Shown here: one piece after another, positions 43,306 through 52,747 of the stretch
How the letters are laid out: every line of letters starts with the position of its first letter
Position numbering within the stretch: the stretch's first letter is position 1
DNA from: ZC4RG25 sp023428365
Lineage (GTDB): Bacteria; Pseudomonadota; Alphaproteobacteria; Rhizobiales; Hyphomicrobiaceae
Direction of reading: 5' to 3'
DNA length: 64,000 nt
Assembly (NCBI GenBank): GCA_050283925.1
Contig: JBNOAI010000011.1
Span: forward strand, 124,001-188,000
The notes under the pieces: model-generated
What the model was told of the DNA's origin: nothing
The model's database searches: none
The model's input: the letters and a program-made list of their open reading frames with translations, nothing else
Translations under genes and position numbers: made by a program

Positions 43306-44468
43306 CAGAACCTCCCTACGACGCGCGTGCCGGCGACGTGGTTCTCGTAGTCGCGCGTAACGTCGTTGGAATAGTTGCCCTCGAAGCGGTAGTCGAAGCG
43401 CAGGTCGATATTTGGAGCAATGAAGTTCGGCAGAATCATGTGAGCCGTGGGCTCGACATAGAGATCGCTCCGATCCTTATCGAACGGAAAATTGAAGACG
43501 TCGTCGATCTTCTCGTCGTACCAGCGCTGGAAGACCCCAACACCTGCGCCGAGGAAAATTCGCCCGCTATTGATCGGGAAGTAATAGGCCACACGCCCGC
43601 CGATCTCCGTAAAGTCGCCCGGAAACAGCGGCCGCACGAAGCCGAAGAAGTCACGGACCGGATCACCTCCGGCTTGGCTTACTTGCACGCGCGGCAGCAG
43701 ATAGAGCAGATCACCTGTCGTCAGCGACGGGCTCAGCACGAAGCGCCCTTCGATATCCACGATGCCGCCGTCGTTCGCGCCGAAATTGCTGAAGCTGCCG
43801 TCGCGCCATGTATAGCGAGCCGTGACGCTCTGCGTCAGACCGCGATAAAGCCCGCCCACCGTTGCGCTGACGGACAGATCATCGAACAGCTTTTCGCCAT
43901 CCTGCCACGCGAGCGCCGATCCGGCGGCCACATGAAGCCACAGCTCCGGGGTGAGCCAAAAGACTGGTCCGCTTTCAGCAGCCACGATACCAAAATTGAG
44001 GTCGGTCAGGTCGGCCTGGAACTGTCCGTACCCGACCATATGCGACCGCCAGCGCATGCCCGCCACGGTTCGCTCATCGGCAATCGCGATGCTGGCGTCG
44101 AACGTCGCATCATCGGGTCGGCGTTGAAAGCCGGGCGCATATGACGGGTTGGAGGCATAATTGGCGCCGGCCTGCACAGTGACATTGGTGACGGCCGGCA
44201 AGACCTTCTTGCGCAAGCGATCGAATTCCGCCTGGGCCTCGGTATCGCCAGCACTGCTTGTGACCACGCGTTCCAAAGCCGCGAATGCGTGACGGATATC
44301 GCCTCGTGCCTCAGCTTCGCGCGCAAATTTCTTGTTCAGTTCGGGATCATCGGGAGTCGCGAGCAACTGGGCGAACAATGCGTCATAGCTCTGCGCGGCC
44401 GTGGCCTGCGGCAGCAAACCGACGATCAGCGCAAAGAACGCAATTCGTGCCCCAGTGTAGACGTGCAT
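43305..44468 (-). CDS. Outer-membrane beta-barrel protein with short TPR-like N-terminus (Slam/DUF560-like)
   Basis: This 387-residue protein has a signal peptide to about residue 25, a TPR-like helical part to about 95 (DDPELNKKFAREAEARGDI and HAFAALERVV), then a long series of amphipathic beta strands (NVTVQAGANYASNPSYAPGF, SLTTGDLLYLLPRVQVS, PTAHMILPNFIAPNIDLRFD) ending in the aromatic VVGRF expected of barrel proteins. The N-terminal helices plus barrel layout is that of surface-lipoprotein-assembly modulator (Slam)/DUF560 proteins. It starts at the ATG at 44468 behind AGGGGAG and couples into the FecR gene. Confidence 0.82.
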   Translation of the reverse strand: MHVYTGARIAFFALIVGLLPQATAAQSYDALFAQLLATPDDPELNKKFAREAEARGDIRHAFAALERVVTSSAGDTEAQAEFDRLRKKVLPAVTNVTVQAGANYASNPSYAPGFQRRPDDATFDASIAIADERTVAGMRWRSHMVGYGQFQADLTDLNFGIVAAESGPVFWLTPELWLHVAAGSALAWQDGEKLFDDLSVSATVGGLYRGLTQSVTARYTWRDGSFSNFGANDGGIVDIEGRFVLSPSLTTGDLLYLLPRVQVSQAGGDPVRDFFGFVRPLFPGDFTEIGGRVAYYFPINSGRIFLGAGVGVFQRWYDEKIDDVFNFPFDKDRSDLYVEPTAHMILPNFIAPNIDLRFDYRFEGNYSNDVTRDYENHVAGTRVVGRF

Positions 44469-44638
44469 ACAGGTCCGCTCCCCTGCGGCCGTTTACAGTG
44501 CATCGTCACCTCCCCCAAGGCGTAATGCACTTAAGCACAGAAGCAGATTCGTTTGTGTTGCGGAAGCGCTACAAGTTGTAGATGAATTATGTTGACATCG
44601 GAGCATCGCCAACCTTGGAAAAAGCCGGTGCGGAACAT

Positions 44639-46852
44639 CTACTTGCTGTCAGCGATCGAGCTTCCGTTCCAATCCGGCGGCGGAGGGACGGCCTTGAACT
44701 CTGCGATGCGTTCCGCATACCCCTTATAGAGCGCCGCCAAACTTGGACCGCCCGCCGCTTGCGCCTCCCCGAGAAGCCGCTCCGCATTGTCGAAACGTCG
44801 TGATCGAAACGCTGCCAACATGGCATCATGGCAGTTCCGCAAGCGGATAAATTCGGGATCCTTCGCCCGCTGCGCGTCACCCATAAGACCATAGATATGC
44901 AGCGGCTCGACGCGCCCATGCACACTGACGAAGTCGATTTCCAGAAATGCCAGCTCCGGCACCAGCGCTGCCGTCGCCTCTCCCACAACGATCGGCATTC
45001 CATACGTCTTGCTGCGGCCTTCGAGCCGCGACGCGATGTTCACGCCATCGCCCACGACCGAATAATCGAAGCGGTGCTCCGATCCCAGATTGCCCACGCA
45101 GCAGTCTGCCGTGTTGATACCAATTCCAATGCGCACCGGAGTATGTTTCCGACCCTCGGCCGCAGCCTCCGAGGCCCATTCGCTGTTCAGACGCTCCAGA
45201 TCCGTCAGCATTCCAGCCGCGGCCCGACACGCGTTGCGGGCATGGTCGGCATCATCGAGAGGTGCATTCCAGAACGCCATGATGGCGTCGCCCATGTACT
45301 TGTCGATGGTGCCGCGATTGTCGAGGATCGACTCGGTCAACGGGGTCAGCAGCCGATTGAGGAACCGCGTCAGCTGAGTGGCGTCGAGACGTTCGGAAAT
45401 CGCCGTAAAACCGCGTACGTCACAGAACATCAACGTGATCTCGCGCATCTCCCCGCCGAGCTTGAGTTTGGTCGGATCGGCGGCCAGCTCCGCCACCAGT
45501 GCGGGCGCCATGTAGTGGCTGAAGGCATTGCGCACGCGCCGCCGCTCACCTTCGGTATGCAGGTACAGGTAAACGGTCGTCGCGATGTAAAGAACCGTCA
45601 GCGACAGAGCCGGATACACCGGGTCGAAGAGCCAGCCGAAACCGCGATAAGCCGCCCACGAACTGCCTACCGCGGCGACCAGAGTCATAAAACCGATCAA
45701 CGCGCTCCATAGCGCGCCCGTCAAATACACGGCGGTAGCCAGCATAAGGCCGAACACCACCAGCACGACGATCTCCACTCCGGTCGCGAAGTCAGGTCTG
45801 CGCAGGTGCTCTCCAAGCAGGATCTGCTCGATCGCCTGGGCGTGAACTTCAACGCCGGGTACGGCTGCGTCCAGCGGTGTCGTTCTCAGATCGAACAAGC
45901 CGGCCGCACTGGTGCCGATCAGAATGATACGACCTTCGATCTCCGAACGCTCGACTGTTCCAGCCAGCAGATCGGCGGCGGAGATGAAACGGCGCGGATC
46001 GCTCGGCGTGAAATGCACCCAGATCTGTCCTTGTGCGTCGGTCGGGATCTCCACCGCCCCGACCCGCATCGCCACGACGCCCGTGTTGGCGCCGAACGCT
46101 TCCTCGCCGCTCGCACCCGACGACTTGACGATGATCGTTCCCGCCCCCTGCGCGACCCGCACGGACTCGGCCGCCAGCGACGGATAGACGGTGCTGCCGA
46201 TGCGTACCAGCAGCGGCAGTCTGCGGATGATCTGATCGTGTTCCGGCACCCAATTCAGCGATCCTGAGCCCTTTGCCTGATCCTGCAGGATTTTCAGGCT
46301 CGAGACCGCCCCGCGGAAAGTCGGCAAGAATTGCCCCGGAGGATCACCGGCAAAGGCGAAGGCGGCGCGCTCGACGGGTGGTTCTCCTTGCCGATCACTG
46401 CCGATGAACCCCAAAACGACCGGCGCAGTGCCGATCGCGGCGGCGAATGTGGCATCCGCCGAGGGCAACGTTTCCAGAAAAGCCAACACCTGCTCGACCG
46501 CAGGCTCTTTCGGCAGACGCTTGATGGCATCGAAGGCAACCGGCCTGTCCGGCTCAGACATGACGACGTCATAGCCGATCACCGCTGCCCCGCTCTCCGC
46601 CAACCGTTCGGTCAATTCGGCCAGCACCGTTCGCGGCCATGGCCACTGACCGATCTTGGTGAGCGACTGATCATCGATATCGACGATACGTACCGGCAAA
46701 TCCGGATTGTATGTGCGCGGAGAGAGCGTCTGAAAGGTATCGAACCCCAGCAATCGCAACCGGACAATCGGTGTCGGATCGGCAATACGGACAACAATGA
46801 TGAGCGCGAGCAGGACCAGCACCAGTCCGGCGTAGATCGTGCGTGAGCCCAT
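44639..46852 (-). CDS. CHASE2-domain adenylate cyclase (class III)
   Basis: This 737-residue inner-membrane sensor-cyclase has an N-terminal helix (residues 7-24), a periplasmic CHASE2 domain (about 30-345), three helices (about 358-430), and a cytosolic class III cyclase domain (about 468-645). Catalytic residues are visible: metal-binding D478 (FCDVRGF) and D522 (YMGDAIMAF), K518 for adenine, and N605/R609 (VNIASRLE). An adenylate cyclase is therefore more likely than guanylate. A helical tail (660-725) may be TPR-like. Start at ATG 46852 behind GGGGAG. The barrel and FecR genes follow on the same strand after 170 bases and suggest a trans-envelope signalling operon. Confidence 0.93.
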   Translation of the reverse strand: MGSRTIYAGLVLVLLALIIVVRIADPTPIVRLRLLGFDTFQTLSPRTYNPDLPVRIVDIDDQSLTKIGQWPWPRTVLAELTERLAESGAAVIGYDVVMSEPDRPVAFDAIKRLPKEPAVEQVLAFLETLPSADATFAAAIGTAPVVLGFIGSDRQGEPPVERAAFAFAGDPPGQFLPTFRGAVSSLKILQDQAKGSGSLNWVPEHDQIIRRLPLLVRIGSTVYPSLAAESVRVAQGAGTIIVKSSGASGEEAFGANTGVVAMRVGAVEIPTDAQGQIWVHFTPSDPRRFISAADLLAGTVERSEIEGRIILIGTSAAGLFDLRTTPLDAAVPGVEVHAQAIEQILLGEHLRRPDFATGVEIVVLVVFGLMLATAVYLTGALWSALIGFMTLVAAVGSSWAAYRGFGWLFDPVYPALSLTVLYIATTVYLYLHTEGERRRVRNAFSHYMAPALVAELAADPTKLKLGGEMREITLMFCDVRGFTAISERLDATQLTRFLNRLLTPLTESILDNRGTIDKYMGDAIMAFWNAPLDDADHARNACRAAAGMLTDLERLNSEWASEAAAEGRKHTPVRIGIGINTADCCVGNLGSEHRFDYSVVGDGVNIASRLEGRSKTYGMPIVVGEATAALVPELAFLEIDFVSVHGRVEPLHIYGLMGDAQRAKDPEFIRLRNCHDAMLAAFRSRRFDNAERLLGEAQAAGGPSLAALYKGYAERIAEFKAVPPPPDWNGSSIADSK

Positions 46853-47018
46853 CGATCATGCTCCCCGAACTCCACAACCGCATCCGCCAAGAAGCAACGC
46901 GACTGTGCTGTGGGTGTTTCCCAGCTCTGCTGATAAGCTCGCGGATTAAACCGATCGGCACCAGCCTGCCGTGAGACTTATTCTGATCGACGGCTAAGCT
47001 CAAGCTGCGAGAACACAA

Positions 47019-47843
47019 ATGCGCTTTCGTCGTAGGTTCTGCGCGGTTCTCCTGATTTTGATGTCAGCAGGCTCAGCCGTGTCCTTTGCACGTGCCGAGG
47101 AAGAACGCGTAGTCGAAATCCCGACCCGACAGGGCCAGTCGGTCCGCGCCTTGCTGAGCATACCGGCCGCCCCGAAAGGCGCCGTCATTCTGATCGCCGG
47201 AGGACACGGCAACCTCGCATTGGGCCGTGACGGGCGCATGGGATGGGGCAGCGGGAACCAACTCGTCCGTTCCCGGCATTTATATGCTGATGCGGGTTAC
47301 GTCACGCTGGTTCCGGATATCGCGCCGGATCTTAAGCGTCCCGATGGCGTCGTCCCACGCTATCGCTGGTCTCCGGAGCACGCGGCGGATGTCGGCGCCC
47401 TCGTTGCCCATCTTCGGACCTTGGCGCAGCCGGTGCACCTGATCGGCACAAGTCGCGCGGCGTTATCCGTCGCCAACGCAGGCGTGCGGACGCGCGGGAA
47501 AAACCGGCCAGACAGCCTCGTCATCACGTCGGGGGTGTTGATGCATGAACGTGACGGCGTGCCCTCGGTGCAGCGCGTCGTGCCACATCTGAATACGATC
47601 ACACAGCCCACATTGCTGATTGCGCACGCCGGTGATGCCTGTGCGCTAACGCCACCCTCGGCACCGAAACGCTTTGCCCCCTTGTTGAGCAGCGCCCAGC
47701 GCGTGGATATCAAGATCCTGACCGGCGGCGGTCCCGCAACCGGTGATCCGTGCGGTGCCTCCGGGTTCCATGGCTTCAAGGGCATCGACTCTGCCCTCGT
47801 ACAGACCATCGTCCTCTGGCTACAGCAAATCACCAGGAAATAG
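47019..47843 (+). CDS. Secreted alpha/beta hydrolase-like protein
   Basis: This 274-residue protein has a signal peptide (FCAVLLILMSAGSAVSFARA) and an alpha/beta hydrolase core with GAVILIAGGHGNLAL near the N-terminus, a nucleophile elbow GTSRAALSVAN and a late His in GASGFHGFKGID. The elbow is G-x-S-x-A rather than G-x-S-x-G, which is tolerated in some hydrolases. It should act in the periplasm; substrate unknown. It is divergent from the cyclase gene with about 166 bases between starts. Confidence 0.8.
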   Translation: MRFRRRFCAVLLILMSAGSAVSFARAEEERVVEIPTRQGQSVRALLSIPAAPKGAVILIAGGHGNLALGRDGRMGWGSGNQLVRSRHLYADAGYVTLVPDIAPDLKRPDGVVPRYRWSPEHAADVGALVAHLRTLAQPVHLIGTSRAALSVANAGVRTRGKNRPDSLVITSGVLMHERDGVPSVQRVVPHLNTITQPTLLIAHAGDACALTPPSAPKRFAPLLSSAQRVDIKILTGGGPATGDPCGASGFHGFKGIDSALVQTIVLWLQQITRK

Positions 47844-47925
47844 ATCGGCTTCGAGCCGTAAATTGACGATGGACAATCGGCCAGCAACGTCGTGTATAGC
47901 GCTCCAAAACACGGAGGTCTCACCC

Positions 47926-48909
47926 ATGTCGAATGCCGCCTCAACAGTTCCGGACTTCGCCTCCGGCTGGCAGCCCGCAACCCGCTATCCCGATCCCGCC
48001 ATCATCGCTCTCGACCCGAAATTCGAGGCTTACTGGCTCAAGCTGTCAGCGATCGAACGGATCGCCACGGGCTGCCGTTGGGCCGAGGGGCCGGTATGGT
48101 TCGGCGACGGGCGCTATCTGCTGTGGAGCGACATCCCCAACAACCGTATTCTCAAATGGGAAGAAGAGACGGGCGCGGTCAGCGCCTATCGCAAACCCTC
48201 CAATTACGGCAACGGCAATACGCGTGACCGTCAGGGCCGCCTCGTTACCTGTGAGCACGGTGGCCGGCGGGTCATCCGTACCGAGCACGACGGCTCGATC
48301 ACGGTTTTGATCGATAGCTTCAATGGCAAGCGGCTGAACTCACCGAACGACGTGATCGTGAAATCCGACGGTTCGATCTGGTTCACCGACCCGATCTTCG
48401 GCCTGCTGGGCAACTACGAAGGCAACGTCGCGGAACCCGAAATCGACGCCAATGTCTACCGGCTCGATCCCGAGACGTTGAAGCCAACGATCGTGGCGGA
48501 AGGCGTCCTCGGACCGAATGGACTCTGCTTCTCGCCGGATGAATCGATCCTCTACATGGTCGAGAGCCGCGGCGTGCCGAACCGGAAAATCCTGGCGTAT
48601 GACGTGACCGATGGCGGCCGTAAGATCACCAACAAGCGCGTCGTCATCGACGCCGGATCTGGCGGAACCCCGGATGGCATCCGTTGCGACGTCGACGGCA
48701 ATCTCTGGTGCGGCTGGGGCATGGGATCGCCGGATCTCGACGGCGTGATGGTGTTCGCGCCAGATGGAAAGCCGATTGGCCGGATCGCGCTGCCCGAGCG
48801 CTGCGCCAACCTGTGCTTCGGCGGACGCAAACGCAATCGCCTGTTCATGGCGGCAAGCCAGTCGGTCTATGCGCTGTACGTCAACACCCAGGGCGCGGCG
48901 GGCGGCTAA
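47926..48909 (+). CDS. SMP-30/gluconolactonase family protein
   Basis: This 327-residue six-bladed beta-propeller lactonase starts at the ATG at 47926 behind ACGGAGGT; the frame opens earlier (47743) inside the previous gene. Metal ligands are visible: the Glu of RWAEGPVW, the Asn/Asp of LNSPNDVIVKSDGSIWFTDP, and the Asp of GGTPDGIRCD. It hydrolyses aldonolactones such as gluconolactone, probably in the cytosol since no signal is seen. It could supply a sugar acid for the KdgK/Eda route encoded elsewhere in the window. Its end is 16 bases from the convergent gene. Confidence 0.9.
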   Translation: MSNAASTVPDFASGWQPATRYPDPAIIALDPKFEAYWLKLSAIERIATGCRWAEGPVWFGDGRYLLWSDIPNNRILKWEEETGAVSAYRKPSNYGNGNTRDRQGRLVTCEHGGRRVIRTEHDGSITVLIDSFNGKRLNSPNDVIVKSDGSIWFTDPIFGLLGNYEGNVAEPEIDANVYRLDPETLKPTIVAEGVLGPNGLCFSPDESILYMVESRGVPNRKILAYDVTDGGRKITNKRVVIDAGSGGTPDGIRCDVDGNLWCGWGMGSPDLDGVMVFAPDGKPIGRIALPERCANLCFGGRKRNRLFMAASQSVYALYVNTQGAAGG

Positions 48910-48924
48910 TCAATAGCTGCCGCC

Positions 48925-49932
48925 TTACTGCATCACCACTTCGACCTGCGTGATTTCGCCGTGCTGAACGGCGAAATCACGTCGGAACGAACGACCACCC
49001 GACTTTGCAATAACGCTGTAGGAACCGGGCGCCAGCGTGTGGGTCGGCAATGCGCCCACGCTTTCCTTAATGTTGGTGCCGTGCGTGTCGAGAATATTCC
49101 ACTGCGTATCGGCCAGCGCCTCGCCACCTTCCCGCATCACCAGTTTGAACGTCACCTTCGCAGCAGCGTGGGCAACCGTGACATCCGTCAGCTTCCCGGC
49201 TTCGACAGTGACATCCGCCGTGACGTGAGCGTTGGCATCGCCGTAGGTCGACACGATCTGGTAGATGCCGGAGTTGAGCCGCATGACGAGACCTGGTTTG
49301 GCGCCGCCCATGATTTTTGATCGCTGCCCGGACTGATCACGCTCATCGGAGAAAATCTCGTAGCTCACCGTATTCGCCGGGGCGGCTTCACCGTTTCCCA
49401 CAAGCGCTATGAGACGTAGCCCACCCGCATTGATCACGAACGGCTCGACCGATTGAACGCCCTCCTTTACGGAAATGCGGCGCGTCAGATGCGCCCGTCC
49501 GAAAGCCGCGTTGACCATGTAGTCACCCGGCGGCAGCCGAAGTACTGGGCTTGCCTCCCGATGCTGACTGATCAGCTTCTGGGCAGCGGGATCGCTGTTT
49601 CCGCCATCCTGGAACACGCGCCACACGAGGCCCTGATCGATCTTCTGGCCCTCCTGCGTCAGCAGCGCCACGAGCGTCACCTGTGTTTTTCCTGCGGTCT
49701 GCTGTTGGGTCGTGACGCCCCTGGTTTCGCTGCCCGGTGCCCGCGGCACGACCGTCAAATTGCCCGCAGCCCCTGGCATCGTAGTCGTTGATGGCCAACT
49801 CGACGTTGACGCATCCTGTGCCGCCGCCGGCCAGCAGAACACTGCCGCTGCCAATAGGACAAGCCCCGCACGAAGCTGCCGTCCACCCGCGCTCTGGCCG
49901 ATACGCATCGCCAAGCTTCCCCACGTCGTCAT
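48925..49932 (-). CDS. Secreted protein with beta-sandwich repeats, partner of VWA protein
   Basis: 335 residues with an N-terminal signal (LRAGLVLLAAAVFCWPAAAQ) after a short leader. The rest contains three or four beta-sandwich-like units, each with a core such as LPPGDYMVNAAFGRAHLTR, LNSGIYQIVSTYGDANAHV and LAPGSYSVIAKSGGRSFRR. The same L-x-x-G-x-Y-x-V-x-A-x-x-G unit is repeated in the VWA protein encoded just upstream, 71 bases away on the same strand. The two probably act together in the periplasm or on the outer face. No known function. An in-frame ATG at 49908 is an alternative start. Confidence 0.78.
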   Translation of the reverse strand: MTTWGSLAMRIGQSAGGRQLRAGLVLLAAAVFCWPAAAQDASTSSWPSTTTMPGAAGNLTVVPRAPGSETRGVTTQQQTAGKTQVTLVALLTQEGQKIDQGLVWRVFQDGGNSDPAAQKLISQHREASPVLRLPPGDYMVNAAFGRAHLTRRISVKEGVQSVEPFVINAGGLRLIALVGNGEAAPANTVSYEIFSDERDQSGQRSKIMGGAKPGLVMRLNSGIYQIVSTYGDANAHVTADVTVEAGKLTDVTVAHAAAKVTFKLVMREGGEALADTQWNILDTHGTNIKESVGALPTHTLAPGSYSVIAKSGGRSFRRDFAVQHGEITQVEVVMQ

Positions 49933-50003
49933 CGTTCGCGATCGGCGATCGCCGCCTCTTCAAACACCGGAGATTCGGGCAATATCGCCGCTCCCTGATG
50001 CTC

Positions 50004-52031
50004 CTAATTGAGCGGAACCTCAAGGGTCCGCGCCTCACCGGCGCGCACATCGAATGTCCGACTCAACTGCCTCTCCCGCGTTTCAGCCCGCACTGTGTAG
50101 CGACCGGCTGCCAGGAACTCCCGCGGCTCGGCCTCCATCGAACGCCAAACGGCCCGCCCAGCGTCGTCCAATACTTCCCAGAAAACATCGGCAGCAGAAT
50201 GGCCATTCGCACCACCCACCAAGCGGAGCTGTATCCGAGCCATAGGCGGCTCGAGAAGCACCTCCTGAGCAGTGCCATCCGCGACATCGATCTCGCGCGA
50301 GATGGCGGCATTCAGACGTCCAACACGCGCTTCGACCTTGTAACGACCTGCCGGCAGATCGAGGCGAGGCCGGTTGCGATCAGCCCGAGCAACGAATCGC
50401 TCGCCGTCGCGCAGCCGATACACACGATAGGACACATCCTCAGCTCCCACCGTCATCCCTGGCGTCAGCGTTGCCAGCGTGATGCTGCCGAGCTTCAGAT
50501 TGAGAATTCGTCGGACATCATCGCCGCCTTTGAGCGCAATCAGCTCGCGGACCTCGGCGGGGCCTTTCTCAGCGATAAGGTGATACGTCCCCGCCGGAAG
50601 CGTGAATACCGGCTCTTCTGCGGCGGACCGCGCCACCTCGCGCCGCCCCTCACGCACGTTCGGGTCGTCCTCCAGCACACGGTACAGCACAGACTCCGCC
50701 GTTCCATCCGCCATACCATGATCCAGCGCCTTCACTTGCACCCGGCCCACCGGCGAAGGAGGCAACGGAATGCCCTTCTTGCCGGCGCTCACCGTCACCT
50801 GACGTTCGGCCCTGAACTGCCGGTCCTGCATGACGACGCGATAGGTGCCGGCCGGCACGAACATCTCCAGATCTTGCGCGGGCCCGACCCACAGCCCCCG
50901 TTCCTTCAGCGGTTCTTTCGGGTCAGCCTGCAGCAGACTGAAAACCATACTCGGCGAGATATCCGCACCGGAGGTCGCTGATGCCATCTGAATCGAACCA
51001 GCATTCAGCGCGATTGCAGCCAAGGTCGGCCGCTCGCTGACGACCTCAACGGACTGCCGGACTGTAACAAAACCCAGAGTTGCCTCGACGACATAAGTGC
51101 CCGGAGTCAAGGTCAAACTGGGGCGCGGCTCCTTCACTTCCGCAAGCGGATCGCCAGATGTTTCGTCCTGACGGAAGACGCGAAACTGCACCGGCTGCTC
51201 CAGCGGCTGCCCGCCTTTAGCCAGCACTGCAGAAAGCCGCAATCCTGGGGGTCCTTCAACCGCAGCCGGCGGCTCGGCCTTCGGACGTTCACGCGTACGT
51301 TCGGTCGGTACCGGCACTTGCAAGCTGGCCAGACGCAGAGCCTCGTCGATGGCGCTCATGGCCGATGGCGCATCCTGAGCACTGAACGACCTGCCACCAG
51401 TAATCGTGGCAACGCAGCTCATGAGCTTGGCGTCTTCCTCCTTCATGGCGAGGCTGACGACGTGAATAGTCAACCTTGGGCGAACGCGGTTGAGGCTCCT
51501 GGCAACTTCGCAGGGGTTGCCTTGGCAGTTGTCGAGATCGTCGTGGATCAGGATGAGACTGTCGCGCCCTGGCGTCCCCGGCAGAGCGTCGGCCGCGGCC
51601 ATCAGCGCCAACGCCAGCGGTCCCCTGCCCTTGGGGTTGAGTTTTTCCAGTGGCACCGTAACCTGCCCCACCGAAACGGGCTGCAGCGGCTGCGCCATTT
51701 CGACATCGCTGCAATCCCCCCGGCGACGATGACCGAACAGCGCGAGGCCAACTTCCGTCGTGCGGGCAAGACGCGGCAAAGACTGCCGGAGAGCCTCCCG
51801 TGCCACCGCGAACTTGGGACCGGTATCGCCCGGAATCCTGCCCCACATCGACCCAGAGCCGTCGAATACGATCTGAATGCGCGGCGTTTCCTCGGCCGCC
51901 AGAGCGGGGCGAACCGGCGGCGCGACCCAAGCCAGACTCACGACAGCCAATGCGACAGCCGCCAGGAAACGTGCCCTACCGGCGGTCATTGCATCTAGGA
52001 ATCTGCTTTTCATGCCGAACGCCTGTTCCAC
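50004..52031 (-). CDS. Secreted VWA-domain protein with repeated beta-sandwich units
   Basis: This 675-residue protein starts at GTG 52031 (an ATG at 52013 is also possible). It has a signal peptide (FLAAVALAVVSLAWVAPP), a von Willebrand factor A domain at about 50-245 with an intact MIDAS (D57, S59, S61 in FDGSGSMWG), and then about 400 residues with five repeats of the type TLTPGTYVVEATLGFVTVRQ, FVPAGTYRVVMQDRQFRAE, LPAGTYHLIAEKGPAEVRE, LPAGRYKVEARVGRLNAAI and LAAGRYTVRAETRERQLSR. It probably binds a protein ligand through Mg-dependent VWA contacts. A smaller repeat protein follows downstream. Confidence 0.86.
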   Translation of the reverse strand: MEQAFGMKSRFLDAMTAGRARFLAAVALAVVSLAWVAPPVRPALAAEETPRIQIVFDGSGSMWGRIPGDTGPKFAVAREALRQSLPRLARTTEVGLALFGHRRRGDCSDVEMAQPLQPVSVGQVTVPLEKLNPKGRGPLALALMAAADALPGTPGRDSLILIHDDLDNCQGNPCEVARSLNRVRPRLTIHVVSLAMKEEDAKLMSCVATITGGRSFSAQDAPSAMSAIDEALRLASLQVPVPTERTRERPKAEPPAAVEGPPGLRLSAVLAKGGQPLEQPVQFRVFRQDETSGDPLAEVKEPRPSLTLTPGTYVVEATLGFVTVRQSVEVVSERPTLAAIALNAGSIQMASATSGADISPSMVFSLLQADPKEPLKERGLWVGPAQDLEMFVPAGTYRVVMQDRQFRAERQVTVSAGKKGIPLPPSPVGRVQVKALDHGMADGTAESVLYRVLEDDPNVREGRREVARSAAEEPVFTLPAGTYHLIAEKGPAEVRELIALKGGDDVRRILNLKLGSITLATLTPGMTVGAEDVSYRVYRLRDGERFVARADRNRPRLDLPAGRYKVEARVGRLNAAISREIDVADGTAQEVLLEPPMARIQLRLVGGANGHSAADVFWEVLDDAGRAVWRSMEAEPREFLAAGRYTVRAETRERQLSRTFDVRAGEARTLEVPLN

Positions 52032-52146
52032 CGCTCATGCTGCCGAGTACGTGCGAACCCGGGACAAGTGCCGCCGGCGCGCCATCATTGTACCGCAACC
52101 CGATTTGCGTTAGCGAGGGCTTACCCACAGCCGATAACAAGGACAT

Positions 52147-52725
52147 GTGATTGTGACGTCCCTGATCGATACACTCCTCACTCGCCGTTCCGCGAAGCCA
52201 GCTCTGCTGACCGAGCCTGGCCCCAATGCCGATGAATTACAGCAGATTCTTACTGCCGCCGCGCGCGTGCCGGATCACAAAAAATTGGCCCCCTGGCGGT
52301 TCATCGTGTTCGAGGGCGACGCGCGGGCCGAATTTGGGCGCGTCCTGGCCGAAGTTTGCGCCGTCGAGGAAAAGGAACCCCCTTCTCCCGTGCGGCTCGA
52401 CACGGAGCGCCAGCGCCTGATGCGCGCGCCCTTGGTGATCGCAGTGATCTCGCGTGTCGCACCGGACTCTGTGGTGCCCGAGCTGGAACAAGTGCTTTCC
52501 GCTGGCGCCGCCTGCTTCAATCTGTGCCTTGCAGCCAACGCTCTCGGATACGGCACCTCCTGGATCACGGAGTGGTATAGCTTCAGCACGGGTGTACGCT
52601 CTGCGCTGAAACTCGCCGAACACGAGAAGGTCGCCGGCTTCATTTACATCGGAACAGAGACAGAGCGCCAGGTCGACCGCGATCGTCCGGATCTCGCGCA
52701 GATCGTCACGCGCTGGACGGCATGA
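52147..52725 (+). CDS. Nitroreductase family protein (YdjA-like)
   Basis: This 192-residue FMN-dependent nitroreductase-fold protein opens with LIDTLLTRRSAKPALL and shows VPDHKKLAPWRFIVFEG and GAACFNLCLAANALGYGTSWIT, typical of the YdjA-like branch. Such enzymes reduce nitro or quinone compounds with NAD(P)H. It starts at GTG 52147, with another GTG at 52153 better spaced from AAGGA. The flavin reductase gene follows 22 bases downstream on the same strand, so the two may be cotranscribed. Confidence 0.88.
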   Translation: MIVTSLIDTLLTRRSAKPALLTEPGPNADELQQILTAAARVPDHKKLAPWRFIVFEGDARAEFGRVLAEVCAVEEKEPPSPVRLDTERQRLMRAPLVIAVISRVAPDSVVPELEQVLSAGAACFNLCLAANALGYGTSWITEWYSFSTGVRSALKLAEHEKVAGFIYIGTETERQVDRDRPDLAQIVTRWTA

Positions 52726-52747
52726 TCTCGTAACGGAGGAACTGCCC

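Noticed and set aside
44828..45712. 294-codon open frame on the + strand inside the cyclase gene
   Set aside because: Antisense shadow; His/Arg/Gln-rich translation without domain, opposite conserved catalytic motifs.
49788..50981. 397-codon open frame on the + strand inside the VWA gene
   Set aside because: Antisense shadow of a GC-rich gene: Arg/His/Pro-rich, no ribosome-binding site, no domain, while the opposite strand shows a clear VWA fold and repeats.
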